This document shows, piece by piece, positions 34,501 through 46,800 of a stretch of DNA of 64,000 nucleotides. The stretch comes from Xiphias gladius. Taxonomy: Eukaryota > Chordata > Actinopteri > Istiophoriformes > Xiphiidae. A program made the position numbers and the translations under genes. The notes beneath the pieces are model-generated. The model searched no databases. It saw only the letters and a list, made by a program, of their open reading frames with translations, and had not been told where the DNA came from. How positions within the stretch are numbered: the first letter of the stretch is position 1; every line of letters starts with the position of its first letter. The DNA is taken from positions 14,899,501-14,963,500 of the forward strand of contig NC_053413.1 of the NCBI RefSeq assembly GCF_016859285.1, written 5' to 3'.

Positions 34501-37500
34501 CCCTCCTCAGTGCTACAAAGCTGTACATAACTCTAAGCTCCTTTATGTTTAAGAGACGATGTGTCCTCAAGAATATGTTTTCCACATTACATTTAATCCT
34601 CTGCATTTTCACGTCTCTTGTACATCCCTCAGAACAATGGAAGCCGATAGACCCAGAAGAGAAGAAGCGGTACGACAGGGAGTTCCTCCTGGGCTTCCAG
34701 TTTATCAGCGCCAGTATGAACAAACCCGAGGGCCTGCCTGTCATCAGTGATGTGGTCCTGGACAAGGTAAGTGATGTTTTGCCTAATGCGGCTGTGGAGT
34801 AATAGGCGCTTTGGTTGCATTTGTATCTGCAGTCTATAACATTTAACTTCTATTATGCTGAAAACTTACGAGTCATAAAGAAGTAGAACCGTATATTAAA
34901 ATGGCTGGTAAGGATTAAGCTGATGCTGCGGGAGGCATATTCCCCTTAAGCTGATATTTTATTACAAGTTAATATGTAAATAACATTGCGCTGTGATAAT
35001 TAGTCAGTGGCTGTTAAATATCCTCTCTTCTGAGCAGGTTGAGTAAACCCACAAATATAAAGATCATTTAGGCGTTTTAATAATTTGTTACCATTACTGT
35101 CACAAATAGATGCAACTGATGACAGAAAATTAACTTTGCCAACATCTTTCCTTAAACTTGTCCATACAGCGTAGCAGTCTCCCCAACCTTGGTGTATTTG
35201 TGTTAATGGTGGCATCTCTTTTCTTGTAACTGTGACTGTAGAACATCACATTATAGAAAGCTCATGCTTGCTTCACAAGTACCCACTATAAAACTATTAT
35301 TCTAATTAGACTTTGGAACTTCAAAATAGAGGTTGGCATCCTTTTGGAATATTCTGGTTTTCTGCATTAACTGGTCATGAAATGTTATCTGATTTTCAGC
35401 TCAGTATAGACAGTATAGACAAACGTGTTGTGATTATGTTAATAACACCGAAACAGTTATAATCCTTTGTCTTTATTGAACATACCTCACAGTGCTGGTG
35501 GAAAAAGTAAGTGAATCCTCACTCTTCAGGTCATTCCACAGCATCGCTATTGGGTTAAGGTCTGGGCTCCAAATCTAAAAGCCAGAGTTCCTTTGTTTGA
35601 AGTCATTCTGTAGCAGATTTACTTTGATGTTTTGGGTCATTGTCCTGCTGCATCTCCCAACTAAAGATACCTTTGGGTACTTCACCTATGGCATTATGTT
35701 TTCATCTTCCCAAAAAAATCAACCTTAGTTTCATCAGTCCACAAGACATCCTGTCAATATTGTTGTGGAGTGTTAAGCTGCTCTTTGGCAAACTTTGGTG
35801 TGCAGTGATGTTTCTTTGAAGAGCACCAGCTTTCTCCGAGGTGTCCTGCCATGGACACCATGCTCCATTGCAACCATGCACCATGATTTGTGCAAGGTAG
35901 ACCCATGAATAGAGATGTTATCAACCTCGGATGATTCCTTTAAGCCTTTAGCTGTTACTGAGTTTCTTTTTGACCTCACTGATCATTCTGCATTGTGCCT
36001 TTTGTAGTCATCTTAGCTGGGAGCCCACTTCTAGGGAGAGTATTCACAGAAATAAATCCTCTCCATTTATAGACAGTTTGTCTGACTTTGGACTGATGAA
36101 TATCTAAACTCATCAAGATGACTTTGTGATCCTTTTGCAGCTTTATGCAAATCAACAATTCTTGATCATGAATCTTTTTTGTGAGGCATGGTTCACATCC
36201 TCAAATGCTTCTTCTGAATAACAAACTCGCACCTCCAATCTCGTTTCCTTGACTGGACTCCAGGTTTGCTAACTCCTGACTCAAATTAGCATTTGTTATT
36301 GTCATTAGCTGAGGGATTCACATACGTTTTCCAACCCACACTGTGCATGTTTGAACGATGTATTCAGTTTGGACAAGAACAATACAATGATTTGTGTGTT
36401 ACTTAAAATAAATAGTTTGTACCCTAAAGAGATGACCATATATTAAGACACATTATTACATAAATGCAGGTAATTCCAAAGGATTCACTTACTTTTTTTC
36501 AATTACTCGTTTCTTTTTTTGCATATTGAAGAGACTTTTTCTTAAAACTACTTGATGCGTAATAATTTAGTACTTTCAGTGTTGTTTGTGTGTGAACTAG
36601 ACACAATGACCACTCGGTGGTCACTGACATAGAAGCTGCAAGGAAGTATGTGTGTCATTTTACTTCTTACTGTACCTTCAGGTGAACAAGACTCCCCTTC
36701 GGCCTGCTGACCCAGCTCGACTGATGAGCGTTGGTCCTGATTTTACTCCCTCGTATTTGGGGAATCTTGGGAGCAGATCAGTGGGAGGACCACGAGGCCC
36801 AGTGAGTGAATTTGTTTGTTCCCTTTCCTGGGTGGTTTGTTGTTAAAACGAAAAAGGGACAAGAATTTCTGTTAGATTTGTTGAGGTTTATTTCTACAAA
36901 CATTTCCAAATATGTATCCCTACTACTCCCTTCAGCCTCCCGGGCCACGTCGCTCCCAGCAGGGTCAGCGTAAAGAACCCAGGAAAATCATCAGCAGCAT
37001 GTCCCTAAATGATGACGTACAACTCAACAAGGCTGAGAAGGCCTGGAAACCCTCGGCGAAGAAGTCCACTCGCAGCCGCGGCAGTGAAGAAGCTGAAGAA
37101 GACGATACAGAACAGGGCAAGACTCGAGAGCTGTTCAAGCGTCTGCGCAGTATCCTCAACAAGCTGACTCCTCAGAAGTTTCAGGAACTGATGAAACAGG
37201 TGACAGAGCTGACAATAGACACGGAGGAGAGGTTGAAAGGAGCCATTGACCTCATCTTTGAGAAGGCCATCTCAGAGCCCAACTTCTCTGTGGCCTACGC
37301 CAACATGTGCCGCTGCCTAATGGGAGTAAGTCATGTGATTGTGTCTGAATCTTGTGCCTGTATTATTTGCTCCAATGATGACTTCTGTTTTGAGCCACGT
37401 GTCTGGGCCACTGAAAGTTCATGATGGTATTGAGGAACTGAAGGAGCACACTCTAATCACTGTAAACTTTCATTTTCTGTTAAATAATTTTAACTTTTTA

Positions 37501-40500
37501 TGCCATATAATTATTAGTGAGATGAAAAATGTATATTCATTAAAAGATACTAATTGCACTCAATGTTTTCCTCCTTCAGTTGAAAGTTCCTACTTCGGAC
37601 AAGCCCGGAGTTTTTGTCAACTTCCGTAAACTGCTGCTCAACCGGTGCCAGAAAGAGTTTGAGAAGGACCAAGATGATGATGAGATCTTTGAGAAGAAGC
37701 AAAAAGAGATGGAGGCTTCCAAAGATGTAAGAAAAGCAATCCTCCACGTCCCAACCACCACAGCCTGTTGTTTATTTAGACTAAACTGATTATTTAACAC
37801 CCAAAAGTAAGCATAAACATCTACTTGTATCTGACCTCAGGAAGAAGAGCGTGAGCGCTTGAGGGTGGAGCTGGAAGAGGCCCGAGACCAGGCCCGCCGC
37901 CGTTCACTGGGTAACATAAAGTTCATAGGCGAGCTCTTTAAGTTGAAGATGCTGACAGAGGCCATTATGCACGACTGTGTAGTGAAACTACTTAAGAATC
38001 ATGATGAAGAGTCTCTAGAGTGTCTCTGCAGGCTGCTCTCCACTATTGGCAAAGACCTGGACTTTGAGAAGGCCAAGGTAAGAAAAGCATGAACTCAGAT
38101 GGATGAAGGGTGAATTGTGAATTACGTCTCCAGTGATGACTTTTATTTTTGTGCCACGTGTCTGGGCCACTGATAATTAGTGATGGGATTGAGGAGCTGA
38201 GGAGACAAACACATAAATCAATCATTTATTCATATACACTCACGGTCCATAGCCATGACTAAAAAGCCGCTTTTTTTTCTGTCCCTGTCAGCCTCGTATG
38301 GATCAGTATTTTAACCAGATGGACAAGATCATCAAAGAGAGAAAGACCTCATCCAGAATCCGCTTCATGCTGCAAGACGTCCTGGACCTCAGGAGGGTAA
38401 ATATTAATTCATCCATAACAGTATATTGAAATAAAGAGCTGATAAGAGTCTAAAGGTAGTGACTAATACTCAGAAGTATTTCTGATTGAGCAGAATTGTG
38501 TTATACTGTGTGTGAAGTGAGAGATTATAAATCACATGGGAATCTTGAATGTTGATATCAAACGACTGGTGTTGGAACATTTCAAACTGTTTTATAACCA
38601 TCTTCCGTCTGTGATCCACAGAGTAACTGGGTGCCTCGTAGAGGAGACCAGGGTCCTAAAACAATCGACCAAATCCACAAGGAGGCAGAGATGGAGGAAC
38701 ACAGGGAACAGATCAAAGTCCAGCAGCAGCTCATGTCCAAGAAAGAGGGAGGTGGAGGCAGGATGGGAGGCAGCATGGGGGGCCGAGGCCCTCACACACC
38801 AGGAGGTGGCCGGCCTACCCAGCCTCAGGATGAGGGGTGGAACACAGTGCCCATCTCCAAGAACAGGCCCATCGACACCACCCGCCTTAGCAAGATCACA
38901 AAGGTAATGGAAGTTTTCACGAAAATTCTTGCCTAAAATCTTGGTGCCTGGAACCCTAAGCTTCAGCTTTTCATTCCGTTTCTCTCATGGCCTTGATGCT
39001 TCTCAGCATAGTCACATATAGTGTTTGAAGTCTTGATTTCTTTTGCTAAGTTTTTTTTTTTTAGATTTAAATTTTCTTAAGTTTAACTTGATGATTTGAG
39101 ACTTGGCCGAATGTAAATGTAACTGGTTTGTAAATGTAACTTTTTCTGTTTCCATGCAGCCTGGTGCTCTAGACTAGGAAGCAGGACAGAGGAAGCAGGA
39201 CAGAGGAAGCAGGGACAGAGGAAGCAGGACAGAGGAAGCAGGGACAGAGGAAGCAGGACAGAGGAAGCAGGACAGAGGAAGCAGGACAGAGGAAGCAGGA
39301 CAGAGGAAGCAGGACAGAGGAAGCAGGACAGAGGAAGCAGGACAGAGGAAGCAGGACAGAGGAAGCAGGACAGAGGAAGCAGGGACAGAGGAAGCAGGAC
39401 AGAGGAAGCAGGACAGAGGAAGCAGGGACAGAGGAAGCAGGGACAGAGGAAGCAAGGGACAGAGGAAGCAAGGGACAGAGGAAGCAGGGACAGAGGAAGC
39501 AAGGGACAGAGGAAGCAGGGACAGAGGAAGCAAGGGACAGAGGAAGCAGGACAGAGGAAGCAGGGACAGAGGAAGCAGGACAGAGGAAGCAGGGACAGAG
39601 GAAGCAGGGACAGAGGAAGCAGGGACAGAGGAAGCAGGACAGAGGAAGCAGGACAGAGGAAGCAGGGACAGAGGAAGCAAGGGACAGAGGAAGCAGGGAC
39701 AGAGGAAGCAAGGGACAGAGGAAGCAGGACAGAGGAAGCAGGACAGAGGAAGCAGGGACAGAGGAAGCAGGGACAGAGGAAGCAGGACAGAGGAAGCAGG
39801 GACAGAGGAAGCAGGACAGAGGAAGCAGGACAGAGGAAGCAGGACAGAGGAAGCAGGACAGAGGAAGCAGGACAGAGGAAGCAGGGACAGAGGAAGCAGG
39901 ACAGAGGAAGCAGGACAGAGGAAGCAGGACAGAGGAAGCAGGACAGAGGAAGCAGGACAGAGGAAGCAGGGACAGAGGAAGCAGGGACAGAGGAAGCAAG
40001 GGACAGAGGAAGCAGGACAGAGGAAGCAGGGACAGAGGAAGCAAGGGACAGAGGAAGCAAGGGACAGAGGAAGCAGGACAGAGGAAGCAGGACAGAGGAA
40101 GCAGGACAGAGGAAGCAGGGACAGAGGAAGCAGGGACAGAGGAAGCAAGGGACAGAGGAAGCAGGACAGAGGAAGCAGGGACAGAGGAAGCAGGACAGAG
40201 GAAGCAGGGACAGAGGAAGCAGGGACAGAGGAAGCAGGACAGAGGAAGCAGGGACAGAGGAAGCAGGACAGAGGAAGCAGGACAGAGGAAGCAGGACAGA
40301 GGAAGCAGGGACAGAGGAAGCAGGGACAGAGGAAGCAGGACAGAGGAAGCAGGGACAGAGGAAGCAGGACAGAGGAAGCAGGACAGAGGAAGCAGGACAG
40401 AGGAAGCAGGACAGAGGAAGCAGGGACAGAGGAAGCAGGACAGAGGAAGCAGGGACAGAGGAAGCAGGACAGAGGAAGCAGGACAGAGGAAGCAGGGACA

Positions 40501-43500
40501 GAGGAAGCAAGGGACAGAGGAAGCAGGGACAGAGGAAGCAGGACAGAGGAAGCAGGGACAGAGGAAGCAAGGGACAGAGGAAGCAGGACAGAGGAAGCAG
40601 GGACAGAGGAAGCAGGACAGAGGAAGCAGGACAGAGGAAGCAGGACAGAGGAAGCAGGGACAGAGGAAGCAAGGGACAGAGGAAGCAGGGACAGAGGAAG
40701 CAAGGGACAGAGGAAGCAGGACAGAGGAAGCAGGGACAGAGGAAGCAAGGGACAGAGGAAGCAGGACAGAGGAAGCAGGACAGAGGAAGCAGGGACAGAG
40801 GAAGCAAGGGACAGAGGAAGCAGGACAGAGGAAGCAGGACAGAGGAAGCAGGACAGAGGAAGCAGGACAGAGGAAGCAGGACAGAGGAAGCAGGGACAGA
40901 GGAAGCAGGGACAGAGGAAGCAGGACAGAGGAAGCAGGACAGAGGAAGCAGGGACAGAGGAAGCAAGGGACAGAGGAAGCAAGGGACAGAGGAAGCAGGG
41001 ACAGAGGAAGCAGGGACAGAGGAAGCAGGACAGAGGAAGCAGGACAGAGGAAGCAGGACAGAGGAAGCAGGACAGAGGAAGCAGGACAGAGGAAGCAGGG
41101 ACAGAGGAAGCAGGACAGAGGAAGCAGGGACAGAGGAAGCAGGGACAGAGGAAGCAGGACAGAGGAAGCAGGACAGAGGAAGCAGGACAGAGGAAGCAGG
41201 GACAGAGGAAGCAGGACAGAGGAAGCAGGACAGAGGAAGCAGGGACAGAGGAAGCAGGACAGAGGAAGCAGGGACAGAGGAAGCAAGGGACAGAGGAAGC
41301 AGGACAGAGGAAGCAGGGACAGAGGAAGCAAGGGACAGAGGAAGCAGGGACAGAGGAAGCAGGGACAGAGGAAGCAGGACAGAGGAAGCAGGGACAGAGG
41401 AAGCAAGGGACAGAGGAAGCAGGACAGAGGAAGCAGGACAGAGGAAGCAGGACAGAGGAAGCAGGACAGAGGAAGCAGGACAGAGGAAGCAGGGACAGAG
41501 GAAGCAGGGACAGAGGAAGCAGGACAGAGGAAGCAGGGACAGAGGAAGCAAGGGACAGAGGAAGCAGGACAGAGGAAGCAGGGACAGAGGAAGCAAGGGA
41601 CAGAGGAAGCAGGGACAGAGGAAGCAGGGACAGAGGAAGCAGGACAGAGGAAGCAGGACAGAGGAAGCAGGACAGAGGAAGCAGGACAGAGGAAGCAGGG
41701 ACAGAGGAAGCAGGGACAGAGGAAGCAGGACAGAGGAAGCAGGACAGAGGAAGCAGGACAGAGGAAGCAGGGACAGAGGAAGCAGGACAGAGGAAGCAGG
41801 ACAGAGGAAGCAGGGACAGAGGAAGCAGGGACAGAGGAAGCAGGGACAGAGGAAGCAAGGGACAGAGGAAGCAGGGACAGAGGAAGCAAGGGACAGAGGA
41901 AGCAGGGACAGAGGAAGCAAGGGACAGAGGAAGCAGGACAGAGGAAGCAGGGACAGAGGAAGCAGGACAGAGGAAGCAGGGACAGAGGAAGCAGGACAGA
42001 GGAAGCAGGACAGAGGAAGCAGGACAGAGGAAGCAGGGACAGAGGAAGCAAGGGACAGAGGAAGCAGGACAGAGGAAGCAGGACAGAGGAAGCAGGACAG
42101 AGGAAGCAGGACAGAGGAAGCAGGACAGAGGAAGCAGGACAGAGGAAGCAGGGACAGAGGAAGCAGGACAGAGGAAGCAGGACAGAGGAAGCATGACAGA
42201 GGAAGCAGGGACAGAGGAAGCAGGGACAGAGGAAGCAGGGACAGAGGAAGCAGGGACAGAGGAAGCACGGACCGAGGAGCCAGAGACAGGGGTCCAAGCA
42301 AAGATCTCGCAGGTATAAAGCCCAAACAGTAAAAGCAAAGATTTAAAATGGATATAATAGGAGAAGAAAGAAGTTAGAAGTAGAAGTAGAATTGTGTATA
42401 CTAATGAAATGAACATGCAGGAATGAGGAGTACTGCGCTTTGACTTGCATTGTTACCTTACTTTTCTGCAGCTAAGCGTGAGAGTGCCCCCACTCCTCCT
42501 CCTTCTCTTCCTAAACCTGCTTTGACTGAGGAGGAAGTGGAGAAGAAGACGAACGCCATCATTGAAGAATATCTCCACATCAATGACTTGAAGGTACAAA
42601 CATAACACCATGCACACATGCATCCCAACACTGAATTTTACTTAAACACATGCATGTTAACAGGTTTGCAAGGAAATGCTTGGATTATAAAGCCACTCTG
42701 ATGGCCAGCATCTCTCCTTGTTGTTCTGGTGCTGTAGGAGGCGTTGCAATGTGTGGCGGAGCTCAACAGTGCCTCTCTGCTCTATGTGTTTGTGCGGAAT
42801 GGCGTGGAGTCGACACTTGAGCGCAGCACCATTGCTAGAGAGCACATGGGCCTGTTGCTACACCAACTTATAAAGGCAGGGACATTGCCCACACAGCAGT
42901 ACTACAAAGGGTGAGTATTTAACAGGAAACACATCACACTGTGTTCCCAATGCCTGAAAGGTTTTTTTTTTTTTTTTCCTTTTCCCACATCGAGTGCATT
43001 TTCTGAACTCTTGACGGTGAGATTTGAGAAAATGAAACTAAAGAGCATTTAAAGTGAGATTGATTGCTTTGTGTTTTTGGGGTTGTAGGCTACAAGAGAT
43101 CCTGGAGGCAGCAGAAGACATGGCCATAGATATACCTCACATCTGGCTCTACCTGGCTGAACTCATTACCCCCATGCTCCATGAGGGCGGCATCCCTATG
43201 GGAAAGCTCTTCAGGTGAACTTCCATGCTGGAACTCAGCAAAAAAGGATTTAATCAAATAAGTCTAATCAAGCCTAGTTCCTTTTGATTAAGGATAGAGG
43301 CTGACGGACGTTGATACCTCTGACTGATGGCTCCCTGTCTGTAAATAGCATTTGATCCTTTGTTTGCATAGATTGAGCAAGATACGTCCTTAATTTTTTT
43401 TGTTTTTATTTATTTTTTTAATGTATATGTCAGTAGGATGTAAAGCAGCATTTTCAGGGTTTTTGGCAGTTCTTGAGGCCTAAACACGCAACTCGAAAAC

Positions 43501-43784
43501 ATCAAACCTGAATCAGTAGGATAACTCGGACAACCTTTTATCAGCTTCTCACAAATGTTCCGAATGTCTGAGTCAGATTTATGGACATATTTAATACATC
43601 TTATGGTCAGTTCACGTATCCTGGCACAGATGTTACAGAATCACACTCTTTTTACTGCAGGAACTCAAAGTTACTCAAATGTCACTGAGCCATCTACCAT
43701 CTGCCGTCTGAAATAAGGAAGTTTGCAAGTCAAACATAAAACTAGGTCACTTATTAGCAGTTGGACCACTTTAAAAAAAGGGCT

Positions 43785-43819
<35 letters not shown>

Positions 43820-46800
43820 ACATCAAATATTTAGAACAATCTTGCTTTTTTTTACCCTGAGTGTAACTATGGCTTTATTAATAATGGCAGTAAATAAAAC
43901 AACAGAATAATAATTTGGTTTAAAGAAAGTGAAAAGATTAATTTAGTATAATTGTGTTTTCAGGGAGATCTCAAAGCCTCTCGTGCCTCTGGGGAAGGCC
44001 GCCGTGCTGCTGGTACAGATCCTCAAGTTGCTCTGCAAAGGAATGGTGCGTCCTACTCCAATCTCAAAAATCCGATCCTGGATGCTTTCACATGCATACT
44101 GAGCTCTCATTTAAACAGCTCTTTCGTCACGGCCTGTTGTACTTCAAAAAACTCCCTCATACTTTGTAGAGATTTCAGAATGACTGGATTTAAATTATTT
44201 TTTTTTCTTTCCCCCTCATTAGACCCCTAAGAAGGTCGGAGCCATGTGGACAGAGGCTGGGCTGAACTGGAGCGATTTCTTGCCTAAGGATGAAGACGTC
44301 AACAAGTTTGTCACAGAACAGGTGTGTAGGAATTGGTACTGGACGATATAACACAAATAACTTAAGACAACCACTCAGGCTGGGTTGGGAGCGTTGGGAA
44401 GAAGCTTTTCTTGATGGGGATAGATGGTTCTCTGATTTGTTTTGTTTGTTTTTTGTTTAACATAAGGAGAGACTGTAAGCACTCATATAGAGAAGGCACA
44501 CTCCATAATTAACAGCATACAGTCTAATAGAAAAATTACACAATTTGCCAATATTTGTCTTAAATATTTATAATATAGAAATAAATGCTGCAAATCATCG
44601 ACACAAATGCAGACCTAATGCGCTATTAGGGGTATGATATTTTCAAAAAGATCCAGGTCAAACGATTTTGAACTGGCACATAATTCATTTGAAATAATTT
44701 GAACGAAATCCACAAGTCAGTAGGGCAGAAATAGGTTGAGCCCTCAGCCTCCCCACAAGGCGAACTACTTGAAGTGGCCTGTTGTGCCTATAGACTTTAA
44801 ATATTGAATTCGAACAGGTCAGAACAGTTTGGAATTTTTTTTTTTTAAATTGTTTTTTTGTTGTTTTTTTAAAACCATGTTCAGAAGAATGTTCACATTT
44901 CACATAAAAAGTAACAGCTCTATGCCCTATAGCTGTAACTCCATGGTTGCAGAAAAGAATAACAATAAATAAATATAACTCTAATATATTACAATGAAAT
45001 TGTGACTATTATGGTGCTGTTTTTTTAATTTTTGGTTTGGTTTGTTTCTGTGTTGGATTTTGGCGGTAAAAATTAAAGCCAAAAACAAAAAAAAACTTGT
45101 TTCAAGAAAAGATTGCTGCAATATTTAAAAGTAAACAACAAGTCAATTACTTACAAGAGTATCCTCAAGCTTTCTTTTTTGGTTACGTATTTCAGAAAGT
45201 GGATTTCACCACAGGAGAGGAGATGGAGTCAAAGGAGGTGGGTAAGAAGAAGGTCCTGAGTGGAGAAGAGCTCAGCAAACAGCTGGACAGACTCCTTCAG
45301 GACAAGGCCAACAACCAGCGTATCAGAGACTGGGTTGAGGTGTGTGACAGTACTAGCGATGTTGCTCATGTTTTTCTCAGTGGGTTTTACGTCACACTGG
45401 AATATTCCATGCAAGTTTTTTAATAGTTATAAAAGTTACATTAGTAATTTAAGTTCCCCCGTTAAACTTTTTTTTTTTTTTTTTTTTGGGGTGCGGGGGT
45501 TCTCAGGCTAACTTGGATGAACAGCAGATGGCTTCCAACCAGTTTGTACGGGCATTGATGACATCAGTGTGCCAGTCTGCCATCATATGTAAGTATGACT
45601 GATGCAGCAAGTTAGAAGTAAGAGCTGCCTTGTTAGTCACCACTGTCGAAACTGTTTCAGTATTGCTGATATACCAGTATCACAGAACACCAATCACAAT
45701 ATGTGGTTGATTTTTGCTGCTCAGGAATTAAATGTTTATAGTGGCAAAAGAGAAGTTTGATCTCTGATCGTGGTTTGTCCTGCAAATGTTTGTTACTCCT
45801 CTCTTCAGGCGACAACCCGTACAGGGTGGATGCACGGCAGATCAACCAGAGGGCCAGTCTGCTGCAGAAATACCTGTGTGACGAGCAGAAAGAGCTGCAG
45901 GCCCTTTACGCCCTCCAGGCTCTGATGGTGCACATGGAGCAGCCTGCAAGTCAGTGTCCTGCTATTAGTCTACGTCTGCTAGGAGTAAAGTTAGAGCTAG
46001 ACATAGGTAGAAGTAGACAGAATAACAAATACCATACAATACAGTAGACCTATAAGAAATTGATGGAGCTCCTAGTTTTTTGAGTATTGATTTTTAGGAT
46101 TCAGTCAAATATGCTTTATTATTGAGACCTTGCAAACGTTGTGATATTTGTGACTAAATAAGCAAAAAACCGTTTAAATGAATCTTCTTTATAACTTAGG
46201 TTTTTTTTTTTTTTAAACTCTCAAAACTGTCAAGAGAGTGAAGCTGCAAAAAAAGTCTTCCTGCCGTTTTATTTGTGTCCAAATTCTGAATGTGACATTT
46301 ATGCAGTACATTAAAAAAAAAAAAAAAATAATGCCGCAATGCTACAACAAAAGTGGTTTCCATGACACGTTCACTACTCTCTGCTCACTGTCCAACGATG
46401 CAATGCTTCCATTTGATAGATGCAACACTACACCTGTGATCCCTATATTAAATTCTGATTGGTTGGAGGAAAAGTGATTTTATTTATTTATTTATTTAGC
46501 CAACTTCAAACCATTGAGAAGAGCGGCGATAAAAACACTGACAGAGAGATAAACAGTATTGTTCTAAATTCCGCAGAGGGTAGTAGGTTCATGTGATGTT
46601 TAGGGCATTTCATCAAATATGATAGTAATAGTTAAACATCCACTTTTGGTAAGGATCTGTTTATTTCTTTACCAGCCATTAAGACTCCCATCCACACTAA
46701 GTAGATGCTGTTTTCGTGTGAAAACGACTTGTCTCCACACGAGTGTTTCTAGGTCATTTTCATAGAGACCTCTGCTCGTGGTGAAACACCTGAACCACAG

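Noticed and set aside
37369..38206. The intron 16 and 18 similarity as a plain intronic direct repeat
   Set aside because: Boxes, guide and closing stems show that both copies are C/D snoRNAs, which explains the similarity.
39176..42285. CRISPR array
   Set aside because: The units are contiguous 14-16 bp with no spacers, and the window is a vertebrate genome.
39083..42416. Three minus-strand open frames of over 1000 residues (Leu/Ser/Pro/Cys repeats)
   Set aside because: They are the complement of the T-free minisatellite in eif4g1 exon 21, which cannot contain stops on that strand in any frame. They have no splice or promoter context and all three frames are open equally.
42313..42471. Rescue of the eif4g1 frame by skipping exon 21
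   Set aside because: Exon 20 ends in phase 0 but exon 22 starts in phase 1, so skipping shifts the frame and gives a stop within exon 22.
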